Below, in pieces: positions 7,860 to 19,086 of a stretch of DNA of 64,000 nt; the stretch's first letter is position 1, and the number at the start of each line of letters is the position of its first letter. Under the pieces are notes generated by a model that saw only the letters and a list, made by a program, of their open reading frames with translations, was not told the DNA's origin and did no database searches. Both the position numbers and the translations under genes were made by a program. This DNA comes from an uncultured Candidatus Saccharibacteria bacterium (GTDB taxonomy: Bacteria > Patescibacteriota > Saccharimonadia > Saccharimonadales > Saccharimonadaceae). The stretch covers positions 1 through 64,000 of the forward strand of contig CAMPEU010000001.1 of the NCBI GenBank assembly GCA_946804195.1, given 5' to 3'.

Positions 7860-9500
7860 GTGATTTCAGATATTACCATTACAGAAAAGTCTTTCGGCTC
7901 AAAAGCTCTCATGTCAAATGTGAACTTTACTATTAATGATGGCGAAAAAATCGGCATCGTTGGGCGTAATGGCGTTGGTAAATCAACCTTGTTTGATATC
8001 CTAACCGAAAAGGACAAAGATTTTACCGGTAACATCATATACAAACAGGGGGCGGTTGTCGTTGCCACGCAGCAGGAATATCACAATACCGGCGACATGA
8101 CAGTCATGCAGTACGTGCTGCAGGGCCTACCGGAATATTCCACCCTCAGCAATATTATCGAAACATATCCTGACAAAATGGGCGAGGACATGAAATTAAT
8201 TCATGAATATAGCGAAGCATTGCAACGATATGGCGACAAAGGTTTTTACCAAATAGAAGAACAGATCGAACGCGAACTAGATAATTTTCAGCTACCAGAT
8301 ATCTCGCGGCGTGTATTTTCCACATTATCCGGCGGACAAAAACGTATGGTCGAGGTAGTCAAAATCATGCACTCGGACGCACACCTGGCACTCATCGACG
8401 AACCGACCAACCACATGGACTTTATTGCAAAAGAACAATTCATTAGCTGGTTTCGACAAGCGCGCGAAGCAGTTCTGGTCATCACCCATGATCGAGATGT
8501 CCTACGCGAAGTCGACCGTATTATCGAATTAAAAGACCGTGGAACAATCAGTTTCAAGGGCAACTACGATAAATATCTCAAACAAAACGCCGTCTCGACT
8601 GGTAGCCAAATGAACGAATTCGAGATGATCGAAAAGCGTATCGTAAACCTAAAAACAAAAATTATTGAATACCAACGATTCAAAGAAAAATCTCGTAATC
8701 CTAGCACTATTCAACGATTTAAACGACTAGAAGAACAATCACGCAAAGAACTGGCCGAGCTACAAAAAAAAGAGAAACCAACATTTTGGATCGACAAAGA
8801 ATCCATGTCCGATCTGCATTACAAAACAGCTGCACAGTACGATAAATTCAAAGCAAAGAACGTACGTATCAATCTAAAAAATGATGAATCGCGTAGCAAG
8901 CACGTCCTACTATCAACTCGCGATCTGAGTATCGGCTACGACAATCCGCTATTTGCAAACATCAATATCGACCTTCGCGAAGGCGAGTCTGTGGAATTCC
9001 GTGGACGCAATGGCGCGGGTAAAACTACGCTCATTAAATACATTCTCGGCGATCAATCTATAACAAAATATGACGGCGAATTAACAATCGACAAACAAGT
9101 TAGAATCGGTATATACGAACAAGAAGTCTCGTCGACATACTTTGATATGTCACTAGAAGATGCAATCGAAAAAATGTATTTGTCACGTAATCTATCGATT
9201 AGTACGACAAAAATCCGTAACCTGATGAGCGATTATCTATTTAACGAAAGTGACGGTAAAACTCCTGTCAGACGACTGAGCGGAGGCCAAAAGGCGAGGT
9301 TTCAATTGATTGCAATGCTCGCAAACGACCCGCAGTTATTGATATTGGACGAGCCAACGAACCACTTGGATTTGCCAAGCATCGAAGAATTAGAAACAGC
9401 GCTAGAGAAATACTCAGGTGCAATCATCTATGTCAGCCACGACGGGTACTTCCGAGATAAAATCGACGGACAAATCATCGAAATAGGCGCTACGTCATAA
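7860..9500 (+). CDS. ABC-F family ATP-binding protein
   Basis: GTG start; two ABC cassettes (GRNGVGKST, LSGGQKRMVE; GRNGAGKTT, LSGGQKARF). Confidence 0.92.
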   Translation: MISDITITEKSFGSKALMSNVNFTINDGEKIGIVGRNGVGKSTLFDILTEKDKDFTGNIIYKQGAVVVATQQEYHNTGDMTVMQYVLQGLPEYSTLSNIIETYPDKMGEDMKLIHEYSEALQRYGDKGFYQIEEQIERELDNFQLPDISRRVFSTLSGGQKRMVEVVKIMHSDAHLALIDEPTNHMDFIAKEQFISWFRQAREAVLVITHDRDVLREVDRIIELKDRGTISFKGNYDKYLKQNAVSTGSQMNEFEMIEKRIVNLKTKIIEYQRFKEKSRNPSTIQRFKRLEEQSRKELAELQKKEKPTFWIDKESMSDLHYKTAAQYDKFKAKNVRINLKNDESRSKHVLLSTRDLSIGYDNPLFANINIDLREGESVEFRGRNGAGKTTLIKYILGDQSITKYDGELTIDKQVRIGIYEQEVSSTYFDMSLEDAIEKMYLSRNLSISTTKIRNLMSDYLFNESDGKTPVRRLSGGQKARFQLIAMLANDPQLLILDEPTNHLDLPSIEELETALEKYSGAIIYVSHDGYFRDKIDGQIIEIGATS

Positions 9501-9509
9501 TCCACAGAT

Positions 9510-9546
9510 AACTAAAACTCCTCAGCGAAACCGAGGAGTTTTAGTT
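9510..9546. terminator. 14-bp hairpin terminator between convergent genes
   Basis: AACTAAAACTCCTC ... GAGGAGTTTTAGTT. Confidence 0.85.
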
Positions 9547-9556
9547 TGACTGGCAA

Positions 9557-9739
9557 TTAGTGATTCATTAACCAGTGCATGATACCGAAAGCAATCATCG
9601 GTATCGATATGAAAAGGGCGAGACCCACGGGTGATCCCCATGAGAACCAACTACCCCAAGCGCGCCAGTTTCGGTGCGTCAACTCGTACCAGTCTTTGCC
9701 CTCGGCTTCAGCTTGCTTCTTTTTTTCGTTATCGCTCAT
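9557..9739 (-). CDS. Small single-TM protein
   Basis: Charged N-terminus plus PVGLALFISIPMIAFGIMHWLM. Confidence 0.55.
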   Translation of the reverse strand: MSDNEKKKQAEAEGKDWYELTHRNWRAWGSWFSWGSPVGLALFISIPMIAFGIMHWLMNH

Positions 9740-10047
9740 ACACGTAACCTCGTTTAGTTGATTAAACCGGTTATTCGACTATTCCCGGTGCTCTACCGAG
9801 TGATACCACAAGCCTGTTATCGTCACGAGCCAAGACCAGGCGGCAAGGTGGATTTATATCCGTGTCATTATCTCAGACATCTTACATAACGGCAAGAATA
9901 TTGACAGACTATACTCCTTGTCCGATGGCCTTTGATTTTTATAAAAAGTAAAAAATAATTGGTTTCTCAGGTTTATCTCATATTCAATCGTTATGATAGT
10001 CCTGTTACCAACTGACGAGTTGGCAACAGCTAGTAATAGAAAGGAGT

Positions 10048-10557
10048 TTGATGAAGGGATTCACAAAATCGCTCATTGTAGCGAGCATTGTCGGTGCCGT
10101 TGGCACTGGAACCCTGGCGACAGGAACAATAGCAAATGCCGAATCAGGCAACGACTCAAAGGGTCCAAGGTCCGGCCTGGTGGACAAACTTGCCACAACA
10201 TTCAACTTGAACAAGGGCGAGGTAAGAGATGTGGTGGATGAATTCCACGCTAATCGTAAAGCGGATCATCAAAAACATATGAGCGAACGCCTCCAGGCAC
10301 TCGTAGACGACGGTACAATTACGGCCGATCAAATGGCCGCTATCGAAACAAAGCTGCAAAAGCTACAAGATGAACGTGTAGCGACCCATAACGCAGAGGG
10401 AGAATTAGACCATGCATCGCGCAAGAAGGTGCACGAGGAACGCCGTGCTGAGCTAGAAGCTTGGGCGGACGAACAAGGTATTAACCTCGATAACCTCAAG
10501 GGTGTATTCGGTGGATCACACCACGGTCATCGCGGACCAGGGCATAACGTAGAGTAA
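10048..10557 (+). CDS. Secreted helical protein
   Basis: Signal peptide (LIVASIVGAVGTGTLATGTIANA); AAGGAG upstream of ATG at 10051 (TTG at 10048 also possible). Confidence 0.65.
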   Translation: MMKGFTKSLIVASIVGAVGTGTLATGTIANAESGNDSKGPRSGLVDKLATTFNLNKGEVRDVVDEFHANRKADHQKHMSERLQALVDDGTITADQMAAIETKLQKLQDERVATHNAEGELDHASRKKVHEERRAELEAWADEQGINLDNLKGVFGGSHHGHRGPGHNVE

Positions 10558-10584
10558 AAATACTCATCCTCTCCTTCCAATACA

Positions 10585-10611
10585 AAAACGCCCCGTCCCT
10601 CGGGGCGTTTT
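10585..10611 (+). terminator. Rho-independent terminator
   Basis: AAAACGCCCCG TCCCT CGGGGCGTTTT. Confidence 0.9.
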
Positions 10612-10694
10612 GATTGGAATAAGTGATGATTAATAATTTGAAATCCATGCCTTGCCATAAGACAATAAGTACCCCATAATAATGCTTGAGCTAA

Positions 10695-13118
10695 TTGACA
10701 TCAATCGAACAGCGCTTTTTTGCGTATATAGCATTGAACAGAGTAAATTGCTCGACCTGTCGTCAAAAAAGGGGAGGCAGACATATAAAATCACTGACAT
10801 TAACACCATTTTGGCATCGCCGCGTATGCGAAGCGACCATATTAGTTAATGCTATCATTTTGGGCCTATATGCCTGGATTACTCTGTACGGTGACGACAA
10901 GGCCGACGTAGGATTTACTATTGGACTACCCGCTGTTGCTCTCAGTGTCGTCGGTACGGCCCTCGCTGGTGTCTCGTATACAATTATTTCCGAAAAGAAA
11001 TATGCATGGCGAGTCATGAGCGCATTAATCGCATACATATTACTCCTAATCACAATAGGGCTGTTAACGGTAGAGTCGGGTATAGCTAACTCTCCGTTTA
11101 TGGCGCTGTGGATTATCGCATCTATCTTTAGTGGAATATTCGGTGTCTGGGTCCTCGGATTCTTGTGGACAGTACTAACGGGTTACGCTGTATGGGTAGG
11201 AATCGATGGACAACTAGATAACGGTCTCATAATAGTCGTCGCACTTGCGGGATACCTACCACTATTAGTTAGCTATGTTTTATGGCACAGCAAATCACAC
11301 GGCGAAAAGACAAAAGAACAAGCCTACTACGATCTAGCAACTCAGCTGGACCAAGTAGCGAACAAATCCGACACGGTCATTAGAGCCATCAAAGACGGTG
11401 TTATCGCCATTAATAACCAAGGTATCATCGAACTCATCAACCCCGCCGCACAACACTTGGTTGGATGGGGCAAACAGGATGCGCAAGGACTAGATTACAA
11501 ATCGGTACTACAGCTAATGGCATCTGACGGATCCGAAATCGACAAAACCTCAGATCCAATCCTCGAGGTACTAACGACAAATCAACCCATAAAACGCAAC
11601 GATCTATTGCTGCAGATGAACTCGGGAAAAAAGATTAATATTGGTATCGTAGCCTCTCCGATCGGTCGCGTCGGTTCTGGGGCAATTATTGTCTTTCATG
11701 ACATCACAGCCGAACAGGCCGAAGAAAAAGCACAGGCTGAATTCATTAGCACAGCCAGTCACGAAATGCGTACGCCAGTTGCATCAATTGAGGGCTACTT
11801 GGGGCTCGCCCTCAACCCCTCGACAGCACAAATTGACGATAAGGCACGTAGTTTTATCGTCAAGGCACACGAATCCGCAGAACACCTCGGGCGGCTTTTC
11901 CAGGATTTGCTAGATGTGACAAAGGCAGACGATGGGCGCCTATCAAATAATCCAAAAGTTATCGATGTCGTGCAGTTTGCCCATGACATAGTCGTAGGCC
12001 TAGAACATAAAGCAAAAGAAAAAAACCTACACCTCTTTTTCAAACCACTCACCGATGAAATTGGTGGACTGAAAAACTTAGAGCCTGTCTACTTCGTAAA
12101 CTTGGACGCTGATCATTTGCGCGAGGTTATCGCAAATCTCGTCGAAAATGCCATCAAATACACCAAGCAAGGTGAAATCATCATTGATGTTGTTGGTGAT
12201 GACGAGAGCATCGTAGTCAGTGTCACCGATAGCGGAATAGGTATACCAGCCGAAGACATCCCGCATCTGTTCCAAAAATTCTATCGTGTCGACAGTTCTG
12301 ATACTCGCGAAATTGGCGGTACTGGACTCGGATTATACCTCTGCCGTCGACTAGTTGAAGCAATGGAAGGACGAATCTGGGTCGAAAGTGAGCAAGGAAA
12401 AGGCTCTAAATTCTCCATTGAGCTACCTCGACTTTCTACTATTGAAGCGCAGCGCAAAATTGAAGCCGGCGCTAATGAAGTCAAACCCGCAACGCCTAAT
12501 AAGTACATACAGGATAACCCGAAGGAAGACGCCGAAGAGGCGAAACGACGCCAAGATGCACTCGCAACGCCCATAATCGTAAACAAGGGAGGTCACGCCG
12601 ACAAAGGATCCGCACCTCCTCCACCACCACCTCCGCGTGCACCCGTCAATGCTGCAGACCCCCTCATCAGCAGTGGCACTGTAGCGGGTCCAGAACCTGT
12701 CAGTGCGAAAAACAAAATGGTCATTCCTCCTTCGATCCAAAATATGCCATCGAATTTACAAAAAGCGACAACCCCGCAAGCACCTGCCCAGGCTCAGACG
12801 CCGACTACACCTCCTGTAGCTCCAGTGCCACAACAACCAGCACAAGCACCTGCCCCCGCACAGCCCGTGCCGCCAGCACCGGCTCAAACCATTGCAACAC
12901 CAATGCCCGCTGTTCCAGCCGTAGCACCGACTGCGTCGCCACAACCCGTACAAACACCACCCGTGCCTGACGCCAATCCGACCCTCAACCTGCCACCCGA
13001 CATCAGCACGACGCCTTTACCAAAACAAGCGCCACCCATCACCGGGGCCGATCCAAACAGAGGGCACATACCGTTAGATGTAGCAAATGAACGAGAAATC
13101 AATGTTCCAAAAAGATAA
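10695..13118 (+). CDS. Membrane sensor histidine kinase (PAS, HisKA, HATPase_c) with long Pro/Ala-rich tail
   Basis: [52 protein letters not shown]. The start may be downstream. Confidence 0.92.
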   Translation: MTSIEQRFFAYIALNRVNCSTCRQKRGGRHIKSLTLTPFWHRRVCEATILVNAIILGLYAWITLYGDDKADVGFTIGLPAVALSVVGTALAGVSYTIISEKKYAWRVMSALIAYILLLITIGLLTVESGIANSPFMALWIIASIFSGIFGVWVLGFLWTVLTGYAVWVGIDGQLDNGLIIVVALAGYLPLLVSYVLWHSKSHGEKTKEQAYYDLATQLDQVANKSDTVIRAIKDGVIAINNQGIIELINPAAQHLVGWGKQDAQGLDYKSVLQLMASDGSEIDKTSDPILEVLTTNQPIKRNDLLLQMNSGKKINIGIVASPIGRVGSGAIIVFHDITAEQAEEKAQAEFISTASHEMRTPVASIEGYLGLALNPSTAQIDDKARSFIVKAHESAEHLGRLFQDLLDVTKADDGRLSNNPKVIDVVQFAHDIVVGLEHKAKEKNLHLFFKPLTDEIGGLKNLEPVYFVNLDADHLREVIANLVENAIKYTKQGEIIIDVVGDDESIVVSVTDSGIGIPAEDIPHLFQKFYRVDSSDTREIGGTGLGLYLCRRLVEAMEGRIWVESEQGKGSKFSIELPRLSTIEAQRKIEAGANEVKPATPNKYIQDNPKEDAEEAKRRQDALATPIIVNKGGHADKGSAPPPPPPPRAPVNAADPLISSGTVAGPEPVSAKNKMVIPPSIQNMPSNLQKATTPQAPAQAQTPTTPPVAPVPQQPAQAPAPAQPVPPAPAQTIATPMPAVPAVAPTASPQPVQTPPVPDANPTLNLPPDISTTPLPKQAPPITGADPNRGHIPLDVANEREINVPKR

Positions 13119-13171
13119 AAAACGTAAGTGGTATGGCAATTTTGCTAACGCTTTAGTAAAATGGGGGATAT

Positions 13172-14155
13172 ATGACAAAAGTATTATTAGTAGAAGACGA
13201 TAAAAGCCTGCGCGAGATTTATGGCGTCCGCCTGCTCGCAGAAGGTTATGATATCGTTTCGGCTGGTGACGGCGAAGAAGCACTCGCCATGGCCATCAAA
13301 GAAAAACCACAATTAATCATAAGTGACGTTATGATGCCAAAAATCAGCGGTTTCGACATGCTGGATATTCTGCGCAGTACGACCGAAACGCGTGACATCA
13401 GAGTCATCATGATGACCGCACTATCAAGCGACGATCAGCGCGCTCGCGGTGAACAGCTCGGCGCAGATAGATACCTCGTCAAATCACAAGTAGGTATTGA
13501 AGACGTCGTTCGAACAGTACACGAAGTGCTCGACGGCAAAAGCCCCGAAAGCTCTGAGCCAGCAAAAAGTGACAGTCCAAGTGATGATAAATCCGATAGT
13601 GAATCATCCCCGGCTAGTGCCGAGAATAGTGATGATAACGCTAACAGCGATGCCAATGCCGGCAATGATAATGCCAATTCTGCTGAAGATACCGATAACG
13701 CAAAGGAGGAGTCAAATATACCACCAGCGGGCGAAGACGCGGCGCCCACGGCTACCGATGACAGTAGCGACTCCGCGACACTAACACCGGGCAATGAAGA
13801 TGCAGGCCCGCTACCACCTCAACCTACGGAAATGGAAAGTACGTTACCAGAACCAACTGCACCATTTTCATCACAAAGACCAACTAATTTAGGAGAAAAC
13901 GCAATGAATCCAACAGATCCAACAACACCAGTAACTGATAACGGCGGAGCAGTAGTTCCTCCAGTTAACGACGGCGGAGCAGTCACGCCACCAGAAGTAC
14001 CTGAAGCTCCTGTTGTACCACCAGTTGAGCCACCCGTGGTTCCACCCGTACCAGAAGTACCTGAAGCTCCTGTTGTACCACCAGTACCAGGTGTACCCGG
14101 TGAAGATCAGCAGCCACCTGCAGTTCCACCTGTACCACCAGCACCTACGGTTTAA
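13172..14155 (+). CDS. Response regulator receiver domain with acidic then Pro/Val-rich tail
   Basis: KVLLVEDDKSLREIYGVRL...LIISDVMMPKISGFDML; no output DNA-binding domain visible. Confidence 0.88.
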   Translation: MTKVLLVEDDKSLREIYGVRLLAEGYDIVSAGDGEEALAMAIKEKPQLIISDVMMPKISGFDMLDILRSTTETRDIRVIMMTALSSDDQRARGEQLGADRYLVKSQVGIEDVVRTVHEVLDGKSPESSEPAKSDSPSDDKSDSESSPASAENSDDNANSDANAGNDNANSAEDTDNAKEESNIPPAGEDAAPTATDDSSDSATLTPGNEDAGPLPPQPTEMESTLPEPTAPFSSQRPTNLGENAMNPTDPTTPVTDNGGAVVPPVNDGGAVTPPEVPEAPVVPPVEPPVVPPVPEVPEAPVVPPVPGVPGEDQQPPAVPPVPPAPTV

Positions 14156-14178
14156 GCGGCTATGCTATCATACTCTCA

Positions 14179-14871
14179 GTGAGTACAGATAACGAATCAG
14201 TTCGATTGAACAAATATCTCGCACTTCACGCCGGCGTATCCCGGCGTGAAGCTGACGAGTTTGTTTTGCGTGGTAGGGTAACCGTCAACGGTAAAACAGC
14301 AGTCAACGGTATGCAAATTTCGCCGACCGACTCGGTAGAACTCGACGAAAAGCCACTAAACAAAACGACGGAACTTATCTATTTAAAACTTCACAAGCCA
14401 GTCGGATTCGTTTGTTCTAGAAAAGCACAGGGTGACAATCAGACAATTTATGACCTGCTACCATCCGAGTATCATTCTCTCAAATCGGTCGGTAGGCTAG
14501 ATCGTGATAGTAGCGGAATCATTCTGTTGACGAATGACGGGGATTTTGCACACAATATGACGCATCCTAGCTTTCATAAGGTAAAACAATACGATGTCGT
14601 GCTCGACAGACCCCTCGAACCACTTCATCAACAAATGGTCGGGGATATTGGAATTGATTTAGACGATGGCAAAAGCCAGCTCACACTAGAGCGTCAGTCC
14701 GATGATCGCACGGCATGGAAGGTAACCATGAGCGAAGGTCGTAATCGTCAAATTCGACGTACATTCGCCGCACTTGGCTATACCGTGACAAAATTACATC
14801 GAACTGATTTTGGGCCATATAACCTTGGCCATACCGCTCCAGGTACATTCGAAATTACTTCGAAACTGTAA
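14179..14871 (+). CDS. Pseudouridine synthase, RsuA/RluB family
   Basis: GTG start; S4 domain, VGRLDRDSSGIILLTNDGD, EGRNRQIRRTF. Confidence 0.92.
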   Translation: MSTDNESVRLNKYLALHAGVSRREADEFVLRGRVTVNGKTAVNGMQISPTDSVELDEKPLNKTTELIYLKLHKPVGFVCSRKAQGDNQTIYDLLPSEYHSLKSVGRLDRDSSGIILLTNDGDFAHNMTHPSFHKVKQYDVVLDRPLEPLHQQMVGDIGIDLDDGKSQLTLERQSDDRTAWKVTMSEGRNRQIRRTFAALGYTVTKLHRTDFGPYNLGHTAPGTFEITSKL

Positions 14872-14906
14872 AATATCTTACGAAAATACGTATAATATCC
14901 TTAACG

Positions 14907-16136
14907 ATGTCGAAAGAACTGTCGGGAAAAAGAGAAAAGACGAGCGTACCGCGCTGGATGGCGCGAATTATTGGTGCGAACGTAGTTACCGCCGCATTAT
15001 TTATACCCACATCGACACACTCGCTAAACGACGGAATCACATCATTTAATCCAGGAACGACTCTGGAAATTCCTGATGACAAGTGCGTACTAGAGCTCGA
15101 CATTGAACAACCGACGCCACCACCCGTATACGATGAAAAAACGGGCTTAACTCGCGATACTGGTATCGATATGCAGCCGTACTGCGATTTTGGTGTCGGT
15201 GGTACGGACATAGGACAACCAGTGCTCATGGAGGACGGTAGTGTCGTGTACTTGTTCGGCGACACATTTGCTGTTGCGGGGCCATTCATGGAAAACTTGC
15301 CACCAGGTGTCGATCATTACCGCGCTCAGACAATGCTACGCTCAGACATGATACCCGTTGAAGGTCAACCGATTATCTTTGATAGCGCTGTCGGCATAGA
15401 GGGCAAGGGTATAGCACCAGAAACCCTCGGTCAGTGGCATATATTACTCAATGATGGTATTGGACTTCCTGGCGGGGGAATGATGGTGTCATATCAGCAC
15501 ACGATAGAGGTTGACGACCCAGAGAGCAAAGCATGGCATACGGATTATTCTGGTTTGGCATACAGCCCAGATGGTAATCATTTCGAATTAATAGGACCGC
15601 AATGGGAAAACGATGCCAGCAACAGCGATCCATATCAGATGTGGTCAATGCAACGAGATGGCAACTGGGTGTACATCGTTAGCGTACGCGCCGGACGCCA
15701 ACAGGGACCGATGATGCTCTTTCGCGCTCCATGGGACCAAATGCTACAAGGCGATTCATATGAGTACTGGAACGGTGGGGATTGGGGTGAAAAATCAGAT
15801 GCAACTCCAATTATGGAAGGACATTTCGGCGAACCGTCATTACGTAAACTGCCTGATGGTAATTGGGCTCTAGGCTACGCAGAGTACGCCCGTTATCCAA
15901 AACTAGTGACACGAAAATTACTCGACCCGGATACTGGCCCGCAAGGTGCTTGGTCTGAGCCAAAAATACAATTAACACATTTTGATCTAGGTTTTCCATA
16001 CGGACCCCTCATTCACCCATATTCAACCGAAGATAATTTAATCCTGATGATCTCGACATGGCAGAAAGAAAAGGATGAAACCGAACACGGAAAGTTAATC
16101 AGATACGACGTATCCCACCTCATCGCAAGTTTATAA
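14907..16136 (+). CDS. DUF4185-like exported protein
   Basis: LTRDTGIDMQPYCDFGVGGTDIGQPV...YLFGDTFAV...MWSMQRDGNWVYIVSVRAGRQQGPM. Confidence 0.75.
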   Translation: MSKELSGKREKTSVPRWMARIIGANVVTAALFIPTSTHSLNDGITSFNPGTTLEIPDDKCVLELDIEQPTPPPVYDEKTGLTRDTGIDMQPYCDFGVGGTDIGQPVLMEDGSVVYLFGDTFAVAGPFMENLPPGVDHYRAQTMLRSDMIPVEGQPIIFDSAVGIEGKGIAPETLGQWHILLNDGIGLPGGGMMVSYQHTIEVDDPESKAWHTDYSGLAYSPDGNHFELIGPQWENDASNSDPYQMWSMQRDGNWVYIVSVRAGRQQGPMMLFRAPWDQMLQGDSYEYWNGGDWGEKSDATPIMEGHFGEPSLRKLPDGNWALGYAEYARYPKLVTRKLLDPDTGPQGAWSEPKIQLTHFDLGFPYGPLIHPYSTEDNLILMISTWQKEKDETEHGKLIRYDVSHLIASL

Positions 16137-16260
16137 TCATCATTTTCCTTGCAAAATTATCGAGTTTTATAAACACTAGCAATTAGCTAACACTCGCCAG
16201 TAGTGTATAGTGACAGCAACTACACACGTAGTGGTACATATCCATAAGGAGGTGAGTACC

Positions 16261-17532
16261 ATGGACCGTTGGCTACAAAAGGCCACCGCCGTACTGCTCG
16301 CAGGAGCAATAGTATGGACAGGGGGCTGTTCAACGCCAACGGCATTGCCAGACCCCCCTAATACTCAGACGACGAACGAAACGGACGTGCAACGAGGACC
16401 GACCCCAGCGCCCGTCCATACAACATTGCCAAAAGCGCCGTCACAACCCATGCCAGCATTGGTGGGGGATAGACTGACGCGAGATACCGGCATGGACATG
16501 CAGGCCTGTTGGCGATTCACTGTCTGCGGCACAGACCTGGGGCAACCGTTTCTTTTACAGAACGGTAGCGTGGGCTATCTTTTCGGCGATACGTTTGCCG
16601 TCAAGGGGCCGTACATGACACGAGGTCTGCCGCCTGGCACCGACAAATGGCGTTCGCCGGTCATGCTTCGTTCGAATGTGTTTCCCAAGATTGGGCAACC
16701 AATCGAGTTCGACAGCGCGGCAGGCCTTGCGGGCGACGGAGTAGCACCAGAATTCATTCGGAACTATCATCGGTCAAACGGTGAAATAACAATTCTGACG
16801 AATGACGGTATCACTCTGCCAAACGGCGATATCATCGTCTCGTTTATGAGCATTAATGCGTGGACGGATGGCGAAGCTGCCGGATGGCAAACCAGATACG
16901 CCGGCTTGGCGATTAGCCACGACGGAAATCAGTTTGAACGGCTTGATGCACCCATCTGGAGAAATGGCCACTACGATGCTCAGCAAGACAGAACAGAGTA
17001 TTGTGATGTCGTTTCGAGTTGGTGCAACACCGATCCGTTTCAGATGTGGAGCATGCAACTAGGCGATGATGGTTACGTATACATTATCACTGTTCGTGCT
17101 GGTCGCCAGCAGGGCCCAATGATGATGTTGCGCGTTCCATGGGATCAAATGCTCGACCAGAGCAAGTATACTTGCTGGAACGGTGATGGATGGGGCGGTA
17201 AGTGCCAACCCATTCTGGATCAAGAAGCACCGTTTGGTGAGCCATCTTTGCGCAAGTTGCGTGACGGCGTCTGGGCGATGAGCTACACAGCCTACGGACA
17301 AGCACTTACTCGTGTTGCGAGTAGTCCGCAGGGGCCGTGGAGCGAGCCGAAATTCCAGATGTCACATCTTGATCTGAATTCGCTGTACGGTATATTCATT
17401 CATCCGTACTCAACATCAGATTATTTGATTCTGATGGTTTCGAGCTGGCAGACAAAAGGTGAATCCAAAGACCTCGAAGATCGTGAACTTTTGAGGTACG
17501 ATGTTTCGCATTTGATCACAACCACTCAGTAA
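16261..17532 (+). CDS. DUF4185-like putative lipoprotein, paralogue of the preceding gene
   Basis: AAGGAGGTG upstream of ATG 16261; TGGC near the N-terminus; shared blocks with 14907-16136. Confidence 0.75.
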   Translation: MDRWLQKATAVLLAGAIVWTGGCSTPTALPDPPNTQTTNETDVQRGPTPAPVHTTLPKAPSQPMPALVGDRLTRDTGMDMQACWRFTVCGTDLGQPFLLQNGSVGYLFGDTFAVKGPYMTRGLPPGTDKWRSPVMLRSNVFPKIGQPIEFDSAAGLAGDGVAPEFIRNYHRSNGEITILTNDGITLPNGDIIVSFMSINAWTDGEAAGWQTRYAGLAISHDGNQFERLDAPIWRNGHYDAQQDRTEYCDVVSSWCNTDPFQMWSMQLGDDGYVYIITVRAGRQQGPMMMLRVPWDQMLDQSKYTCWNGDGWGGKCQPILDQEAPFGEPSLRKLRDGVWAMSYTAYGQALTRVASSPQGPWSEPKFQMSHLDLNSLYGIFIHPYSTSDYLILMVSSWQTKGESKDLEDRELLRYDVSHLITTTQ

Positions 17533-17549
17533 CCGCTTCCTTATACAAC

Positions 17550-17600
17550 GCCCCGGTAACCGGTGACAGTAATGTCATCGGTCCGGGGCCTGACTTTTTT
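17550..17600 (+). terminator. Rho-independent terminator
   Basis: GCCCCGG..CCGGTGACA GTAA TGTCATCGG.CCGGGGC followed by TTTTTT. Confidence 0.9.
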
Positions 17601-17676
17601 AGACACTAAATAACTAGCTATAATAAAAATAATTACTATTGTCAAGATTGCCTACCTCTGTTATAATGGTTGAGTT

Positions 17677-19086
17677 ATGGCAAGCATCCTCCCAACAGTT
17701 GCAATCATCGGTCAAGCGAACGTCGGCAAGAGTTCGCTGTTTAATCGTATGGTTCGCTCACAGCAAGCAATCGTTGCCCGCGAAGCGGGAACAACTCGAG
17801 ACAGCGTGCTGGGTAGGGTAGAGTACAGAAATCATCAATTTTGGTTAGTTGATACAGCCGGACTCAAATCTGCCGAAGACGAGTTCGAAGCAACAATCCA
17901 AGAACAAATTATCGAAGCAACAGAGGCGGCTGATGTTATCTTGGTCGTTGTTGATAGTACGCAATATGTCAGTGATAGCGATCGTCAAATTGCCAAAAAA
18001 GCACTTCGTAGCAAAAAACCTGTTATCTTGCTTACCAACAAAGCCGATCTAAAAGAAAGCCTTGCTGATGATGAATTCAAACGCCTTGGTATCAAAAAAA
18101 TTATCCGCACCAGTGCCGAACACAAAAGTGGAATTACCGATGCACTAAATGAAATCGTTGAACATATTCCAGCACGCACCGAAAAACCGGCCGATGATGT
18201 CCTACGTATTGCGTTAATCGGCCGTCCAAATGTCGGTAAATCACACCTGTTCAATACACTTGCTGGCAAACAACAAGCTATCGTCGCCAATATTGCCGGT
18301 ACGACTCGCGACATCAACCGCATCCGCGTTCGTTATCAACAGCATAATATTGAGATTCTCGATACGGCTGGCATGCGAAAACCCGGCAAACAAGAGGTCG
18401 GAATCGAAAAGTTCAGCGTTCTGCGTACCTTACAGGCTATCGAACAATCAGACATCTGCTTTTTATTGATGGATGTAAACGAACTCAACACACAGCTGGA
18501 CCAGCGCCTAGCTGGCATTATCGATGAAGCAGGCAAGGGTATGGTTATTGTGGTGAGCAAATGGGACAGCGTCGAAGGCAAAGATGCCTATACGCGTGAT
18601 GCTCTGGCGCCAAAAATTGTACGTTCATTCAAATTCACACCCTGGGCCCCACTCATATTCACCTCGTCTGTGACGGGTCAAAACGTCACGAAATTATTCG
18701 AACTAGCAATCGGCATCGAAGGACGCCGTGAACAAGAAACAAAGACACGCGTACTCAACGACCTGTTGCAACGAGCCGTACAAGCGCATCCACCAGCCGG
18801 ACTCAAAAATACCCATCCAAAGCTCCGCTACATGGTCCAGACCGATACAACGCCACCGTGGTTCGTTATTCATGGTAGTAACCTGAAATATGTTCACTGG
18901 TCATACAAACGCTACCTGGAACGCGCATTACGCGAAACATACGACTACACTGGAACGCCAATAAAATTTAGCTTCATTGACGAGAAACAAGTCAAAGCCA
19001 ATAAGCAACGTATCGCCGAAGGTAAAGCGCCCGTCACAAAACAGTCGAAGCGCGAAATTGAAGCAAAAAAGACCGAAAAAAAATAA
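17677..19086 (+). CDS. der: Ribosome biogenesis GTPase Der (EngA)
   Basis: Two GTPase domains (GQANVGKSSLFNRM; GRPNVGKSHLFNTL) and KH-like C-terminus. Confidence 0.96.
   Translation: MASILPTVAIIGQANVGKSSLFNRMVRSQQAIVAREAGTTRDSVLGRVEYRNHQFWLVDTAGLKSAEDEFEATIQEQIIEATEAADVILVVVDSTQYVSDSDRQIAKKALRSKKPVILLTNKADLKESLADDEFKRLGIKKIIRTSAEHKSGITDALNEIVEHIPARTEKPADDVLRIALIGRPNVGKSHLFNTLAGKQQAIVANIAGTTRDINRIRVRYQQHNIEILDTAGMRKPGKQEVGIEKFSVLRTLQAIEQSDICFLLMDVNELNTQLDQRLAGIIDEAGKGMVIVVSKWDSVEGKDAYTRDALAPKIVRSFKFTPWAPLIFTSSVTGQNVTKLFELAIGIEGRREQETKTRVLNDLLQRAVQAHPPAGLKNTHPKLRYMVQTDTTPPWFVIHGSNLKYVHWSYKRYLERALRETYDYTGTPIKFSFIDEKQVKANKQRIAEGKAPVTKQSKREIEAKKTEKK

Noticed and set aside
12281-13102. Several - strand ORFs opposite the histidine kinase tail
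   Set aside because: Antisense shadows of the Pro-rich repeats; Ser/Arg/Cys/Trp/Gly-biased composition.
13435-13794. - strand ORF of 119 aa opposite the response regulator
   Set aside because: Ala/Ser/Leu-rich shadow of the acidic repeats.
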